Shown in pieces: positions 44,049 to 56,179 of a stretch of 64,000 bases of DNA. Below the pieces are notes generated by a model, which was not told where the DNA came from, did no database searches, and worked only from the letters and a program-made list of their open reading frames with translations. The translations under genes and the position numbers were made by a program. The stretch is from Culex pipiens pallens (taxonomy: Eukaryota > Arthropoda > Insecta > Diptera > Culicidae). Numbering within the stretch: the stretch's first letter is position 1; each line of letters starts with the position of its first letter. Where the stretch lies: contig NC_068938.1 in NCBI RefSeq assembly GCF_016801865.2, positions 74,184,975 to 74,248,974 of the forward strand, in the 5' to 3' direction.

Positions 44049-44802
44049 AGAGCGAGTCCACGAGCAAAGCATACCCATCTTGCATCGACCTCAGCAATCT
44101 GCCTGAGATTTTCCGGGGTTGTTTGTACATATAAACTAGCATCTTGCCAAAATATAAGCACTCTAGGTCAACGGGAAGTGGTGCAAATCGGGACACAAAG
44201 TTTAAAGGTTCAAAAACGTCAAAAATCTTAAAAAGGCTGTAACTTAGCCAAAAATCAATTTAATTTCAAAATTCAAAATGCATCTGAACTGGCTTTAAAA
44301 ATTCAACAAAATGCGGGGTGGAGCATCCCAAAATCTAAAGGGAGTTATTGGCATTTTAGTGAAAAAAAAAAACATAATTTTCAAACTCAAGTAAAAAAAG
44401 TGATCCATCTAGATATCAACTTGATTAGACCTGCAGCTTGTAGGAGACATCTGGGACTACCATCTGAGACTGAGAACGCTTTGGGTAAGGCAGTTTAACA
44501 TATTAAATAGACACTTTTACTTTTAGTGAATTTTTTGGTTGTAAATTTTTGCTCGGGGGACCCCTTAGATCAAATTTTCTGGTGATAATTTTATCATATT
44601 CGTGTTCCTGAGACAATTTCACAATAGAAACCATTTAACTTTGTGTCCCGATTTGCCCAACTTCCCGTTGACCTAGAGTGCTCACATTTTGGCAAGATGC
44701 TAGTTTTATATGTACAAACAACCCCTGAAAATTTCAGGCAGATTGCTGAGGTCCAAACGACGTCCCATTCAAAGGGGTATGCCCTGTTCGTGGACTCGCT
44801 CT
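44049..44802. mobile_element. Inverted-repeat element (AGAGCGAGTCCACGA ends)
   Basis: Outer arms 44049-44215 and 44632-44802 pair through AGAGCGAGTCCACGA, CTCAGCAATCTGCCTGA, TTGTTTGTACATATAAA and TCTAGGTCAACGGGAAGT. The middle of about 415 bp is not repeated. The left arm has a short change near 44075. No clear target duplication is visible, so this copy may be old. Confidence 0.8.
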
Positions 44803-46404
44803 GAAGTTTGAAAAAAAAAATAGTAAAACTGGAATTGAAATAACTTAAAATATCTTTTAATATTTTTGACAATTCTTTCCTATGCATAATTCTGGATATC
44901 ATTAACATTGAGAAAATACAAAAATGCTAGACCGATTTTTGATTAACTGCTATTTTTGAATTATGATCAATATTATCTATTTTTTCAAAAATAAATGAAT
45001 CCTTGAAATTTTATTGTCCCATATTTTATTCCGACTAAAAATAGATATTTAATTTTAAATTACGAAATTGATACTGAGACCGAGAAAATTGCGGCAAAAT
45101 TAATAAAAAAAGAAAGAAAAAAAAATTAGCGTCGGTAAAAATAATATTTTTTCATAATTTCTTTTTCAAAAGACTGCATATTGTAATACTCAAAAGAAAA
45201 ATAAACCTAGATCTTTCAAATAATTCCTATATACACAATTCTGCATAATCATGATTTTAAAATTCCTTTTCCTATCCCATATTAAAATTTTAAAATATAT
45301 ATTAAAATTTTAAATGGTTGGAAATTTTTAAGGAGATTCGTGTATTTAAATTTTTAATGTAATTTTACTAAAATATATGTGTAAAAAATTACACAAACAA
45401 TTTAAATTTGAGTTACCAGATTCAAATTTTATAATATTCTGTTTTATGATTAGGTCAATGCATTATATTCAAGTCTTTCTCCATTTCACTAAAGGCGTAA
45501 TATGAAATGATTGACCTGTTTAAAATGTTAGTCTCGACTCCAAAATTAAAAAAAAAATTTCAAAGGGATCATAAAATTTTACAAATGTTCCATTTTTTAA
45601 CATTGAAAATTGGACCATTAGACCATTGGACAATTTCTAAGATATTGGCATTAGAAAATATATTATATATGAAACTAACTTCGATTAGTCCAGCGTTGGG
45701 TCGATAGACCTGTTGCTGATAAAGTAAAGTAAGTAAATAATAAAACTAAAGTATAAAACAAAATTAGATTAAAATTTAATTTTTTTCCAAGAAAATTTTT
45801 TCTCAAGGATCATAAGGCCGTTTCTAATATTTTATGAAGTTTATGTCCCTCGACTCTGACAAAAGTAAAGGGGGGGGGAGGCAAAATAATAAAAAATAAA
45901 AGTATCAACATTTCAATGAAAAAAGTGTTTTAAAATGTATTGTACACCTGTCCAGTTTTGCAATCATTAGTTTCCAAAATTTCTAAGCATTGACGAAAAT
46001 TTTATTCCTTGCGAAAAAAAAAAAGATTATTGCGTTGCTGAACATCGGAAATTTATAAAAATTCAAAACATTTTGAAACGAGCCCAAACATGCTAAATAT
46101 GCAGAAAAATGCATTTTAGGTTGTTTTCAGTTGATTCTACTTCTATTTTTATTAACATTTTGAAGTGAAAAAATATTGTTTACCCCCTGCTTTTCGGACC
46201 AATTATAAAGGAGGAGGGGGCGAAATAAACTTTGAAAAGTATTTGCAACGGCCTTGCTCGGCCACAATTTTTTTATTGATACTTTTATAAGCCTCAAAAG
46301 TTTCGGTTTTTTGTACTCTTTAACAAGTCAAAACATTTCAAAAATTAAAAATATGGATTTTGGAAAACTTAATTTCTGTAAAAAAAAGTTAAATAAAAAT
46401 CGCC
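44803..46404. other. A/T-rich spacer with repeat remnants
   Basis: 45505-45665 matches the centre of the GAGCAATTCTC foldback (TTAAAATGTTAGTCTCGACT, then ACATTGAAAATTGGACCATTAG). 46190-46260 shares ATTTGCAACGGCC with 14930. No gene seen. Confidence 0.45.
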
Positions 46405-46640
46405 CATTTTTTCCGTGTACTCGTTTTTCTGAGTAGTCCTCATCTATACCTAAAACTTTGCCAAAGACACCACAGCGATCAGAAAATTCCTTCAAAAGTT
46501 CAGATTTTCGAATATTATCGTACCATTTTTGTATGGACAAATGCCAAAATTGTATGGAGCCTTGTAAGGGTGAACCAATGAAACAAAATGGCTACTTTGG
46601 ACATATAGGAGGCCCCCAAAAAGCTTGAGCCAATTCATAA
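46405..46640. repeat. Outer right-arm fragment of the GAGCAATTCTC foldback family
   Basis: Contains TTTGCCAAAGACACCACAG, GATCAGAAAATTCCTTCAAA, CCATTTTTGTATGGACA and GGGTGAACCAATGA in the order seen at 51660-51790. Confidence 0.75.
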
Positions 46641-49389
46641 AATATAAATAAAATTCATTTCCGGTGGAGAAAGGTTCTTTTGTGAAATTTTGATAAAGTG
46701 TACCGTTTTTTGTTACAGCATTATTAGGGTAAATTTTTCAAAAAAAAATCTTTTTTCATGTATAAAAACATGTTTATCTTCGTCCATTTTTCGTTGCATT
46801 GATGCAATTTTCAATGTTAGAAAAACTATAATAAAGAAGTTTTCTAATCTTTTTGATAATATTATTTGTAAAATTTCAAAAATACGACTCTCTAAAGAGC
46901 GTAATAAAAGGTTTTTTGACAAAAAAAAACAATTTTGGAAAGAACTCATCAACACGTAGTTAAAATGATTACACCATTAAATGATTTAAAAGTACCAAAA
47001 ACTTGTTTTTGTTCAGATTAACTCTAGAAAAAAATAATAAGTGGAATTGTCACCAAGGCTTATAAATTGATTAAATTTTTCTTAAAATATGTGAAAAATA
47101 TCAAAATTATTATTTTAATGATTTTTTATTCGATTACATCATTATTCTGATACTTTTATCCAAAATTAAAATATTGTGTAAATATCATAAAGTATCATAA
47201 CGTAAATAGAAAAAGAAAAGTAAAATTTGAACAAGATGTTGTAAACAGTTGAATTAAGGTTAACCATAGTAGCAAACAAGTTGAACAGCAGTTATTCTGA
47301 CCGTTGTTTAACTGAAGGTGGTTGAACAATGGTTGATAAAACTGAGGGCTACCTGGGTAACAAAGATTTCAAAAAGGTCAACTTCAACTCAAACAAGACT
47401 TTCACTTCGCAAACCATTTGTCAATACAGCCTCAAATAACAGTTCAAACAAAACCGCGACACAATCTTGGTGGCAGATGGTGCTCAGTCCTCGTCCGGTC
47501 GATCATCAGCAGCAGAGTTCTGAGTCAAAACAGCTGTGCTGGCCTCAATTCGCATGGGCAAGGTGGGATTATCTCCCCTCCCTAAACGATTGCTACTAAG
47601 TAGCAAGCTGATGCTGAATGGTTAAACTTTTATTGGTCACTCGCAGAAATATACAAATAAAAAAACCCTCGACACTTCCCTTCGCAGGAGCGAGAGAAAG
47701 GAGACAGGTGTATAAATAAACTGACACGTGTAAAGTTATTTAACCTCCAATGCGGTATCGAGAGATCTGATGGTGGAAATAGTATTTTTTTGTTATTCTG
47801 CTTGCGCGAATCATTTCTCTTTTTGTCGAAAACACCTTGACAATTTTTGCAGGCAAGAAACGGTTGCCATTTTGTACAGCTGCTCTGCTTTAAGGACTCG
47901 CTTCCAACGGTACCTTTTTGACTCGATTAATATGATAAATGGACCTTTATTTTCTTTGTTTAAAATATTTAGCAACCTTTATAGCATTAACCCTCAACTG
48001 GTCATCCAGATGAAATTAGCATTAATTACTGATATTAAGTTATTTACAAATTGAAATAAATTTTAATTAAAAATAGTTTTTAATGCAATATAATTTCAAT
48101 TTTAACATGAAGGTTAACTTCATAAAGCTGATGAGCTGGGAAAATAAACAACTTTTATATTCAAAGCAACTTGTGCTACGACGACGACGACGATGATGAT
48201 GGACTGAGGAGGGCACCGATGCGGAACGGAACTGCCCGGTGGCCACCCCCCCCTTCAGAGAGGAAATGTGGGTCATCAGTGATGAACCGCGCCGGCCTAA
48301 TCTCGTAAATTGAGTGTGCGTGTGGGCTGGGCTAAACGAGAGGCAAATTAACAAGTCACCTGAAGTGGGTTGATTTCGGTCAATAAAAGTGTTTTTGTGG
48401 TGGAAACAGTTCTTCAGTTACAATATTTCGCTAAAAAAATCTTTAAATAATTCTGAAAAAAAAAATACAAAAATGATTCCGTTTCTAACAGAGTACAATG
48501 AGGTTAAAAAATCGTAACATCCAAAACCAACCACCACCATCAATCAAACCCATATCCTAGCCAAAATCCTGGCTAGACTAAAGCAAATCCACTTCCACCC
48601 CCCAAACTCCCACCGTCAAAGCACCGAAAGCTCGGCAAGGTCATTGCCACTAGGCGCGCGCTGTGTGTAACTTTGTTACACCTCACTCTCGTTATGTCTA
48701 TCGCCACCCAAAAGAGAAGGGGAACTTGGAGGGTGGTGGGGCTTGATTTCACCAGGTCATTCCTCTTTTTTGTTGCCGGCGGAGAGCTTTTTCTCTGTGT
48801 GTGAGAGTGCTTCGTCAATGGAGGCAAAAAGGATTCACCTGCGATTGTGGTATTTATGCATGTACTAGGTGGAATGTGGCTGTTTTGGGTTTATTTTTCA
48901 ATATTAGATTTGAATCATGGATTTAAAAAAAAGATATACCAGATATGCCGATTATCTGAAGTTTTCGGAAAAATGTCGCTTCTAATAATCCAATCACGAA
49001 AAAAAAAGTTTATTAGTTTAAGATCGTTGAGCTCAAATATGAACCCAAACATTTTGAGCATGATCTGAAAATATTTATTTCGAGATAGCGACTAATATGA
49101 GGTATTGATCATGTAACAGGCAATCAACCTCTCAAATTTAACTGACATGGGGTCGCTGAACTAGAATTTTATGTTACACCCAAAGGAAAAAAAAAACAAA
49201 ATCTGCAACAGTGGATTTGCTGCAAAAAATGTTAAATTTTCTAACAGTTTTTGCAGCAAGCTTATAGCTTATTTTTGCCCGCGTGTAAACATTTCAGCGA
49301 TCTGCAGTTCCCACCAACACATATAATGCAGGCGCGTCCCCGAGCAACACTCCAGAGAGAAGATTATGTTGGTGCTCTATCCCTCACAA
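46641..49389. other. Spacer; G/C-richer 47290-47740 and 48150-48840
   Basis: A plus frame at 47318-47599 (93 codons, S/T/N/Q-rich) has no recognised domain. TATAAATA at 47711-47718, preceded by a purine-rich stretch, is a plausible TATA box for a plus-strand start near 47740. A CGACGACGACGA tract is at 48178-48192. No exon can be supported. Confidence 0.35.
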
Positions 49390-49460
49390 TTCATCATGGC
49401 GCGGTGGTAGCGTGTCGGATCAATAACCAAGAAGTTGATGGTTCAATCCTCGTTCTGTTA
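49390..49460 (+). repeat. tRNA-like sequence, possible SINE head
   Basis: GGTGGTAGCGTGTCGG (A-box position, near 49403) and GGTTCAATCCT (B box, 49440-49450) have tRNA spacing. The stems are poorly paired, so this is not a functional tRNA. It is probably a SINE head or tRNA relic. Confidence 0.5.
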
Positions 49461-49960
49461 AGATTTTTTTTCCAATACAATCAATCAGCCGTCGGTAATT
49501 TCGATAATTGTCGGGAACGGGCAAAAATGTCATACCCCTATATCGCAAAAAATACATGAGGACAGATTTCATGCAGATTCTGATATACTTTCATACCGCC
49601 ATGCCAGTTGGGTGTACGAATAAGAAAATAAAATATTTTCAAATTTCGAATAATCTAACTATGGATAATCTAATCCACGGCTTATTGAACCTTCGACCAA
49701 ATGAATCTAAACTGTATTTTCAAGATTTTGTTTTTAGTGTAAAATGGATTTATGGCTTATTTAATATTAAAGCACAGTGAAACAAATCATGGTAATATTA
49801 CATCTAGGAATGTGTGCTTCTCTTGTTTCAAACAAATGAGTAATTTAACCTATTTTCTAAAGTAATTCAAGTTTATCAGCCAGGTTGAAGTTGAAAAAAT
49901 AAAATTATTCGAAGCATAACATGTTTTGCAAACAATAATACACTATCAAATTTTACACCT
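49461..49960. other. A/T-rich spacer, no gene seen
   Basis: Nothing identified; the frame at 49508-49780 has no supporting features. Confidence 0.4.
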
Positions 49961-51895
49961 GAGCAATTCTCTACCAAAACCGGAAATGGATTTTATTTGT
50001 ATTTTTTGATTTGGCTCAAACTTTGTGGGGGCCTTCCCTGTGACCAAATAAGCTATTTTGTGTCATTGGTTCACCCATACAAGTCTCCATACAATTTTGG
50101 CTGCTGTCCATACAAAAATGGTATGTAAATATTCAAACAGCTGTAACTTTTGAGTGAATTTTCTGATCAATTTGGTGTCTTCGGCAAAGTTGTAGGTATT
50201 GTTGAGGACAATTGAGAAAAAAATAGATACACGGAAAAAAAAAATTTGCAGATTTTTTTATCAACTTTTTTTTTACTAAAACTCAATTTCCCAAAATACG
50301 TATTTTTTGATTTTCGAGATTTTTTGATATGTTTTAGGGGACTAAAATCCGCAACTTTTGAGCTATAGAGAAACATGGTAAAAAAATCTGCCGCCAAGTT
50401 ATGCATTTTTGAAAAAAATAGTGATTTTTGGAAAAAATCCAAATTTCATGCAAAAACAAATTTGAAATCAATTTTTAATGCAAAATTGAATTTGCAGTCG
50501 AAAAGTACTGTACAATTTTTTTGATAAAGGGCTTCGTTTTTAAGATATAGGCACCGAAAGTTTGATTTTAGCAAAATATTTGCAATTTTTCGATTTTTAA
50601 AAATAGTGACCATGAGCGACCATTTCTAAAAATATTTTTTTTGAAAAGTTCAGAAAATTTGCTATAAAATTGTCTAAGAGACATTAAAGATTGGACCGCG
50701 GGTTGCTGAGATACAGCCGCTTTAAGAAAAATAAACACGAAAATTGAAGTTTTCTAAGTCTCACCAAAACAACCCACCATTTTCTAATGTCGATATCTCA
50801 GCAACTAATGGTCCGATTTTCAATGTTAATAAATGAAACATTCGTGAAATTTTCCGATCTTTTCGAAAAAAATATTTTGAAAAAAATTAAATCAAGACTA
50901 ACATTTTAAAAGGGCCAAACATTGAATATTACTCCCATTTAAAATGTTAGTCTTGATTTAATTTTTTTCAAAATATTTTTTTCGAAAAGATCGAAAATTT
51001 TTACGAATGTTTCATGTATTAACATTGAAAATCGGACCATTAGTTGCTGAGATATCGACATTAGAAAATGGTGGGTTGTTTTGGTGAGACTTAGAAAACT
51101 TCAATTTTCGTGTTTATTTTTCTTAAAGCGCCTGTATCTCAGCAACCCGAGGTCCAATCTTCAATGTCTCTTAGACAATTTTATAGCAAATTTTCTGAAC
51201 TTTTCAAAAAAACTATTTTTAGAAATGGTTGCTTATGGTCACTATTTTTAAAAATCGAAAAATTGCAAATATTTTGCTAAAATCAAACTTTCGGTGCCTA
51301 TATCTTGAAAACGAAGCCCTTTATCAAAAAAATTGTAAAGTACTTTTCGATTGCAAATTCAATTTTGCATTAAAAAATAACTTCAAATTTGTTTTTGCAT
51401 GAAATTTGGATTTTTTTCTCCAAAAATCACTATTTTTCAAAAATTCATAACTTGGTGGCAGATTTTTTGACCATGTTTCTCTATAGCTCAAAAGTTGCGG
51501 ATTTTAGTCCCCTAAAACATATCAAAAAATCTCGAAAATCAAAAAATACCTATTTTGGGAAATTGAGTTTTAGTGAAAAAAAAGTTGATAAAAAAATCTG
51601 CAAAATTTTTTTTCCGTGTATCTATTTTTTTCTCAATTGTTCTCAACAATACCTACAACTTTGCCGAAGACACCAAATTGATCAGAAAATTCACTCAAAA
51701 GTTACAGCTGTTTGAATATTTACATACCATTTTTGTATGGACAGCAGCCAAAATTGTATGGAGACTTGTATGGGTGAACCAATGACACAAAATAGCTTAT
51801 TTGGTCACAGGGAAGGCCCCCACAAAGTTTGAGCCAAATAAAAAAATACAAAAAATAAAAATGGTTGAAATCGGCCGATTTTGTAGAGAGTTGCT
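49961..51895. mobile_element. Near-perfect 1.9-kb palindrome, GAGCAATTCTC foldback family
   Basis: Starts GAGCAATTCTCTACC and ends with the complement of GAGCAACTCTCTACA. It is flanked by a perfect 4-bp direct repeat ACCT (49957-49960, 51896-51899). Arms of about 955 bp are nearly identical reverse complements meeting at a loop of only about 25 bp (50917-50942, around CCAAACATTGAATATTACTC). It encodes nothing of its own. Partial relatives are at 29851-31110, 9125-9500, 40390-40860, 45505-45665 and 46405-46640. Confidence 0.92.
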
Positions 51896-51899
51896 CACC

Positions 51900-52265
51900 T
51901 TCAAATTTACACATTTTGCTACTATGTAGAAAAAGGCCTTAAAAATATGGATATTTTCTTTTTGAATAATTTTGATAAATGCATTAGGCATTAGTATCAT
52001 TTTAAATCAACTATATTTTTTTTCTAAATAAAATGGTGAAGAACTTGATGTTTAATTATTTATTGACTAAATTTATTGTATAATTTTTAGTTCATTGCAA
52101 TGCAAGTGCATTGTTTTAAAATAAGAAAAACGTGTTGAATTTTGAATGGGTTCACAACTTATTTTTACTCTTATTACTATTCGTTTTTTTTGTTTTTTTT
52201 TAAAGAAGCTCAACATTATTGTAGTGTCAAAAATAAACAGCCTCAGATGAACAATATATTTTCAA
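51900..52265. other. A/T-rich spacer, no gene seen
   Basis: Nothing identified. Confidence 0.4.
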
Positions 52266-52680
52266 TGGTCAAATATATAAGCATAAGCATAAGCATAGGT
52301 GCCCACCCGCAGTTGCTACTCCGTTATTGACCAGGACCTCCAGAAGTGACATCCACGAGCCGTGGAAGATGAGTGGGTGCTATCTTTCCTCGCTTCGCAA
52401 CTTCTCAAAGGCCCCTATCATGCTGATCAATACCGGCGCCGGCCACGACCAGTGGTAGGGTCACGGGGAAGTGGATGGGAATGTTAGTCCGATACTTGAG
52501 TGATAGAGACCGCCCAATCGACTGCTTCTCCGACAAAGTATCACATGAGTTTTGAGGGGGTTAGTAGATGGGTATGAGGTCAGGATTCACGAGAGGCAGT
52601 TATGTGACCATGAGCATTTTGTTTATCGGTTGAAATTTTAAATCTTAGGCAGCCGGCTGCGGAAAGATAAATAATTGATT
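52266..52680. repeat. Candidate retroposon fragment
   Basis: An abruptly G/C-richer block of about 400 bp starts with an ATAAGC triple repeat (52279-52297) and GGTGCCCACCCGCAG, and ends near CAGCCGGCTGCGGAAAGATA. The last word recurs at 61801-61821 (one base different). Its look and repeated end suggest a dispersed element; I recall similar sequence from Culex but cannot name a family. Confidence 0.45.
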
Positions 52681-52893
52681 ATTTAAAAAGTTTGTTTTAA
52701 TCGAACGCGTGCCAACCGAGCAGTAGCGCTATGGGCTGGACTTATCAATATATTTTTACTGTTTGTACAATTTAGATAACGCGAGCAAATTTCAAAAATA
52801 GTAAATAAATGACGCTTTACTCTTCATAAAATCTATAGATTGATGAATTAATACTAAAACTGAAAGTTGGAATAAATTTTTACGATCATTTAC

Positions 52894-53110
52894 GACGAAA
52901 ATTATTGCGAAAAAACCGGACTGTACGTCCCAAGAAGCTCTGCACTTATGATGGCATTATTCAATTATTATGACCAATCACCCCATGCACACAAACAGCG
53001 ACACAAAAGAGACGAAAATTATCACGAAAAAATAGGACTGCGCGTCCCCAGAAGCACTGCACTTATGAAGGCATTATTCAATTATTATGACCAATCACCC
53101 CATGCACACC
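52894..53110. repeat. Tandem duplication, 117-bp period
   Basis: GACGAAAATTATNNCGAAAAA...GCACTTATGANGGCATTATT...CCCCATGCACAC occurs at 52894-52992 and again from 53011 to 53110 with about ten differences. Short frames here follow from the duplication. Confidence 0.8.
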
Positions 53111-53735
53111 ATATTTTCAATGGTCAAATATATGAGGAAAAATATGTTTCAATGAAATTTCCCAGAGATCATGAATTGAATATGGTAAAAAAAATATTTC
53201 ATTAAAGTTAATGCAAAATTGATTTGTTTATTTTTGAACCTAATTTTTAATTGAAATAAAATTTATTGTTTTACTTCAGTTGAAAAATTTAGGCTCAAAA
53301 AATATACAAATCAATTTTGCTTTAACATCAATGATATAGTATTTTTTTAACCATATTAAATTCTTGATCTCTGTAAAATTTCATTAAAACAACAATGTTC
53401 TCTCCGTTTTCACAAATAGTCTTTTCATTTTTTTTTATTTGCTTGAACTTTGCCTTTGTCTACGAATAGATCATTTTCCTCATTTGAAATTTTCGACCAA
53501 ATTTTGAATTTTTTTTTTTTTGTAATTTTTAATGAGAAGATCAAAAAAATCATTGTTTAACATCGAAAATCAAACCAAAAGTTTTCGAGGTATCGTCAAT
53601 TGAACAACTAATTTTCAGCAATTCGAATGGAGCATTTCCATTCGAGCAGTTTTTGCTTTTTTCTACAATGTATTTCTTATGGAGCGAACTGTCAAAAACT
53701 GCTCGACTGCGGGTACTCCATTATTCGTGAGGCTG
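53111..53735. other. A/T-rich spacer, no gene seen
   Basis: Weak similarity to the foldback interior near 53545-53600 only. A small inverted match (TGGAGCATTTCCATTCGAGCAG near 53629) is not convincing. Confidence 0.4.
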
Positions 53736-53895
53736 CACAGAAAAAAAAATTGAATTTTGAAAATTTGGTAGGTTGAATGAACCTGATGAAAATTCACCAA
53801 AACCTGATGAAAATTCTCCAGATGCAATATTACACATTTTTTGACACAAAATCTGTCTTCATTCCCTGAATATTACCATCATTTTTTTTTCTGTG
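53736..53895. mobile_element. MITE, CACAG family, copy
   Basis: 160 bp from CACAGAAAAAAAAATTGAA to TTTTTTTTCTGTG, with TG on both flanks. Shares GGTAGGTTGAA, AACCTGATGAA and GAATATTACCATCA with 10239-10466; the middle is shortened. Confidence 0.8.
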
Positions 53896-56175
53896 TGCTT
53901 GTCAAAAACTAATTGTCAGATTTTCAAAGTCTCATAGAGGAAATTTTCAAAAATATTTATTCGGAGGTGCTTTTCTGTCAACAAGTATTTAAAAACGCAA
54001 AAAAACGAAAAATGTTCGATAACATAAAACTAAAAATTACGTTAAATTAAGTTATAAGAACGGTACATTTGATTGAGAACAGTTTTAAAGTAGCAAGTGC
54101 AAATTCGACTCTTTTTTAAAAACTGGTTTATAAAAAAATGTCGGAACCAGTTTTTGCACCACCATGAAATTTAATGCAATCATAATGAACTATAAAAACA
54201 AAAATTAAAAAATACAAATTTCAAAATCGTTAAATAATTTGCGAAAATGTAGCGAACAATTCAACAGTTAGTATTCAATCAAGTTTCTCTTAAAAGTTTT
54301 GCAGTAGTTTAAATTGTAAAAAAAAATCAACAAATTGAAATGTCGGGAAAATTGTCGAAAATCAGGACTGAAACATTGGAAAAGTAAATTGAAATAATAG
54401 CAATGGCCAAATTTATGTTTAAATGTTAACTGTTTTCATTAATCAACCTTCTGAACATAAAAGCAAAACAAGAATTTATGTTAAAGAAAACATTGTTCAA
54501 ATAAATCAAACATACCCTACTGTGAGGCCAGCCAATGAGCAAATAAAATAGAAACAACAGCACCAAAGCTTTCCTCATCGTTATCTTGAATTCAAAATAT
54601 CCGAGCTGTCTCATCAAATCTAGAGGTTTACCGTTCATTTAGGAAATTTGAATTGTTTTCCCATAAGAAACTTTTAGGTACTCTTATTTTAGCTGAAATT
54701 TTCAAAAAATTGTTTCAAAACATAGGCAAGAGAATTCATACAAAGAACTATTTCAATTCAATCTGCAAAAAAAACCCTCAAAAGAGCTGTTCTATTTTCC
54801 ATCCACGCACGGTTCCTTGAAGGAAGAAAAAAGGATATTCGTTTGCGGGGAAAAAAGCGCTGATGACGATGAGGTCGCGAGACAAAACAAAGACACGAGG
54901 GTACAAACGTGGCAAACAACAAAAACATCAATTTTACCGTCTAGACGACCGGGTTCCGCTAATATGCGTTTCCTAGGACTGACAAGATGAGCTCCTTGAA
55001 TCGTTAATAAAATTGAGAGGGAGCTTTAGGAAATTGAGCACTTTTTGAATTTGTTTCCCAAATCGTTCAGTAATCAAACGAAACAAATAAAAGTCAAAGT
55101 TCTCCCATTTCAACGCCAATATCAAATGTCAATTCGTTCGGACAGAGAGCTCTCGAAAAAGCTTCCGCAATGGACCACACAACCGCAAAATTCCTGGTGT
55201 GTCGTCGATGCTCTCGTGTTATGTGTCCTTTGACACTTGACTGCACAAATATCGTGCGGTGCGGCAGCGCTTTGTCGTTGACTGGACACTCTGGTGACAC
55301 CATCTGCTGCTATATGCTGCACTAAGTTTATCCTTGCACAACTAGCCGAGCATGGACCAGTTTAGTTAAATGTGATGGCGCTGTTATTTTGATTAATTCA
55401 ACTAATAGTTTGATTTCCATCATTGCAATGACTTTTCGTTCTAAACTATAGATTTTGCTTTGCTGATAATATTTTGATGACGGTTTTGTTATAATAAATT
55501 CATCAAAATTTCTTGAACAAATACAGTTCAGGCCGTGGAAAATAAGAATATTGATTAAGTGCTCACTAGTGTGTCCCAAAAACGGGATGTGGCGGAAACT
55601 TTCGGGCTCACCCGGATTTCGATAGGTTTTTGTCTCATACATCATACAACGAAAAAATCTCAAAAATCATTGAAACTTGCGATTTGCGATTTACTGAAAA
55701 ATGGGCAGTTTTCATAAAAAATATTATATTTTGTTCTAAAACTTTTAAAAATGCGTTCATCTTGCCCCGTATTTACCTTTAAATCATAGTTAGGAGTCCT
55801 ACCAATAATGTTCTGTATTTATATTGATCCATGAAGTCGTCATTTTTCATTGGCAGCGTGTTCAAGTTGGAAAAAAACCATATAAAACAAATTTGGCACC
55901 AAAACCAATACCATCATCTTAAAAGTAACAATTTCCTGAAAAATTTTGCTTTTTTTACATTTGGGTTTTGTCACTTCAGTGCCAAGGTACAGCCATTTTA
56001 GTAAAAAAAACAAATGGTGAATTTTTTTATTTTACTTATTTTTATTTTATCTATTTTATTACTTAAAAATAACATTTAAAAGGAATCAAAGTTTTAAATA
56101 AAAATAACATCGGCCTAAATTAAAAACAGTGTATTTGATCGAAAAAAAAAATAACTTTTCGACTTCAAATTTGAT
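53896..56175. other. Spacer; G/C-richer 54830-55330
   Basis: Frames of 60-110 codons on both strands without recognised domains or splice sites. Nothing specific supported. Confidence 0.4.
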
Positions 56176-56179
56176 TTTT

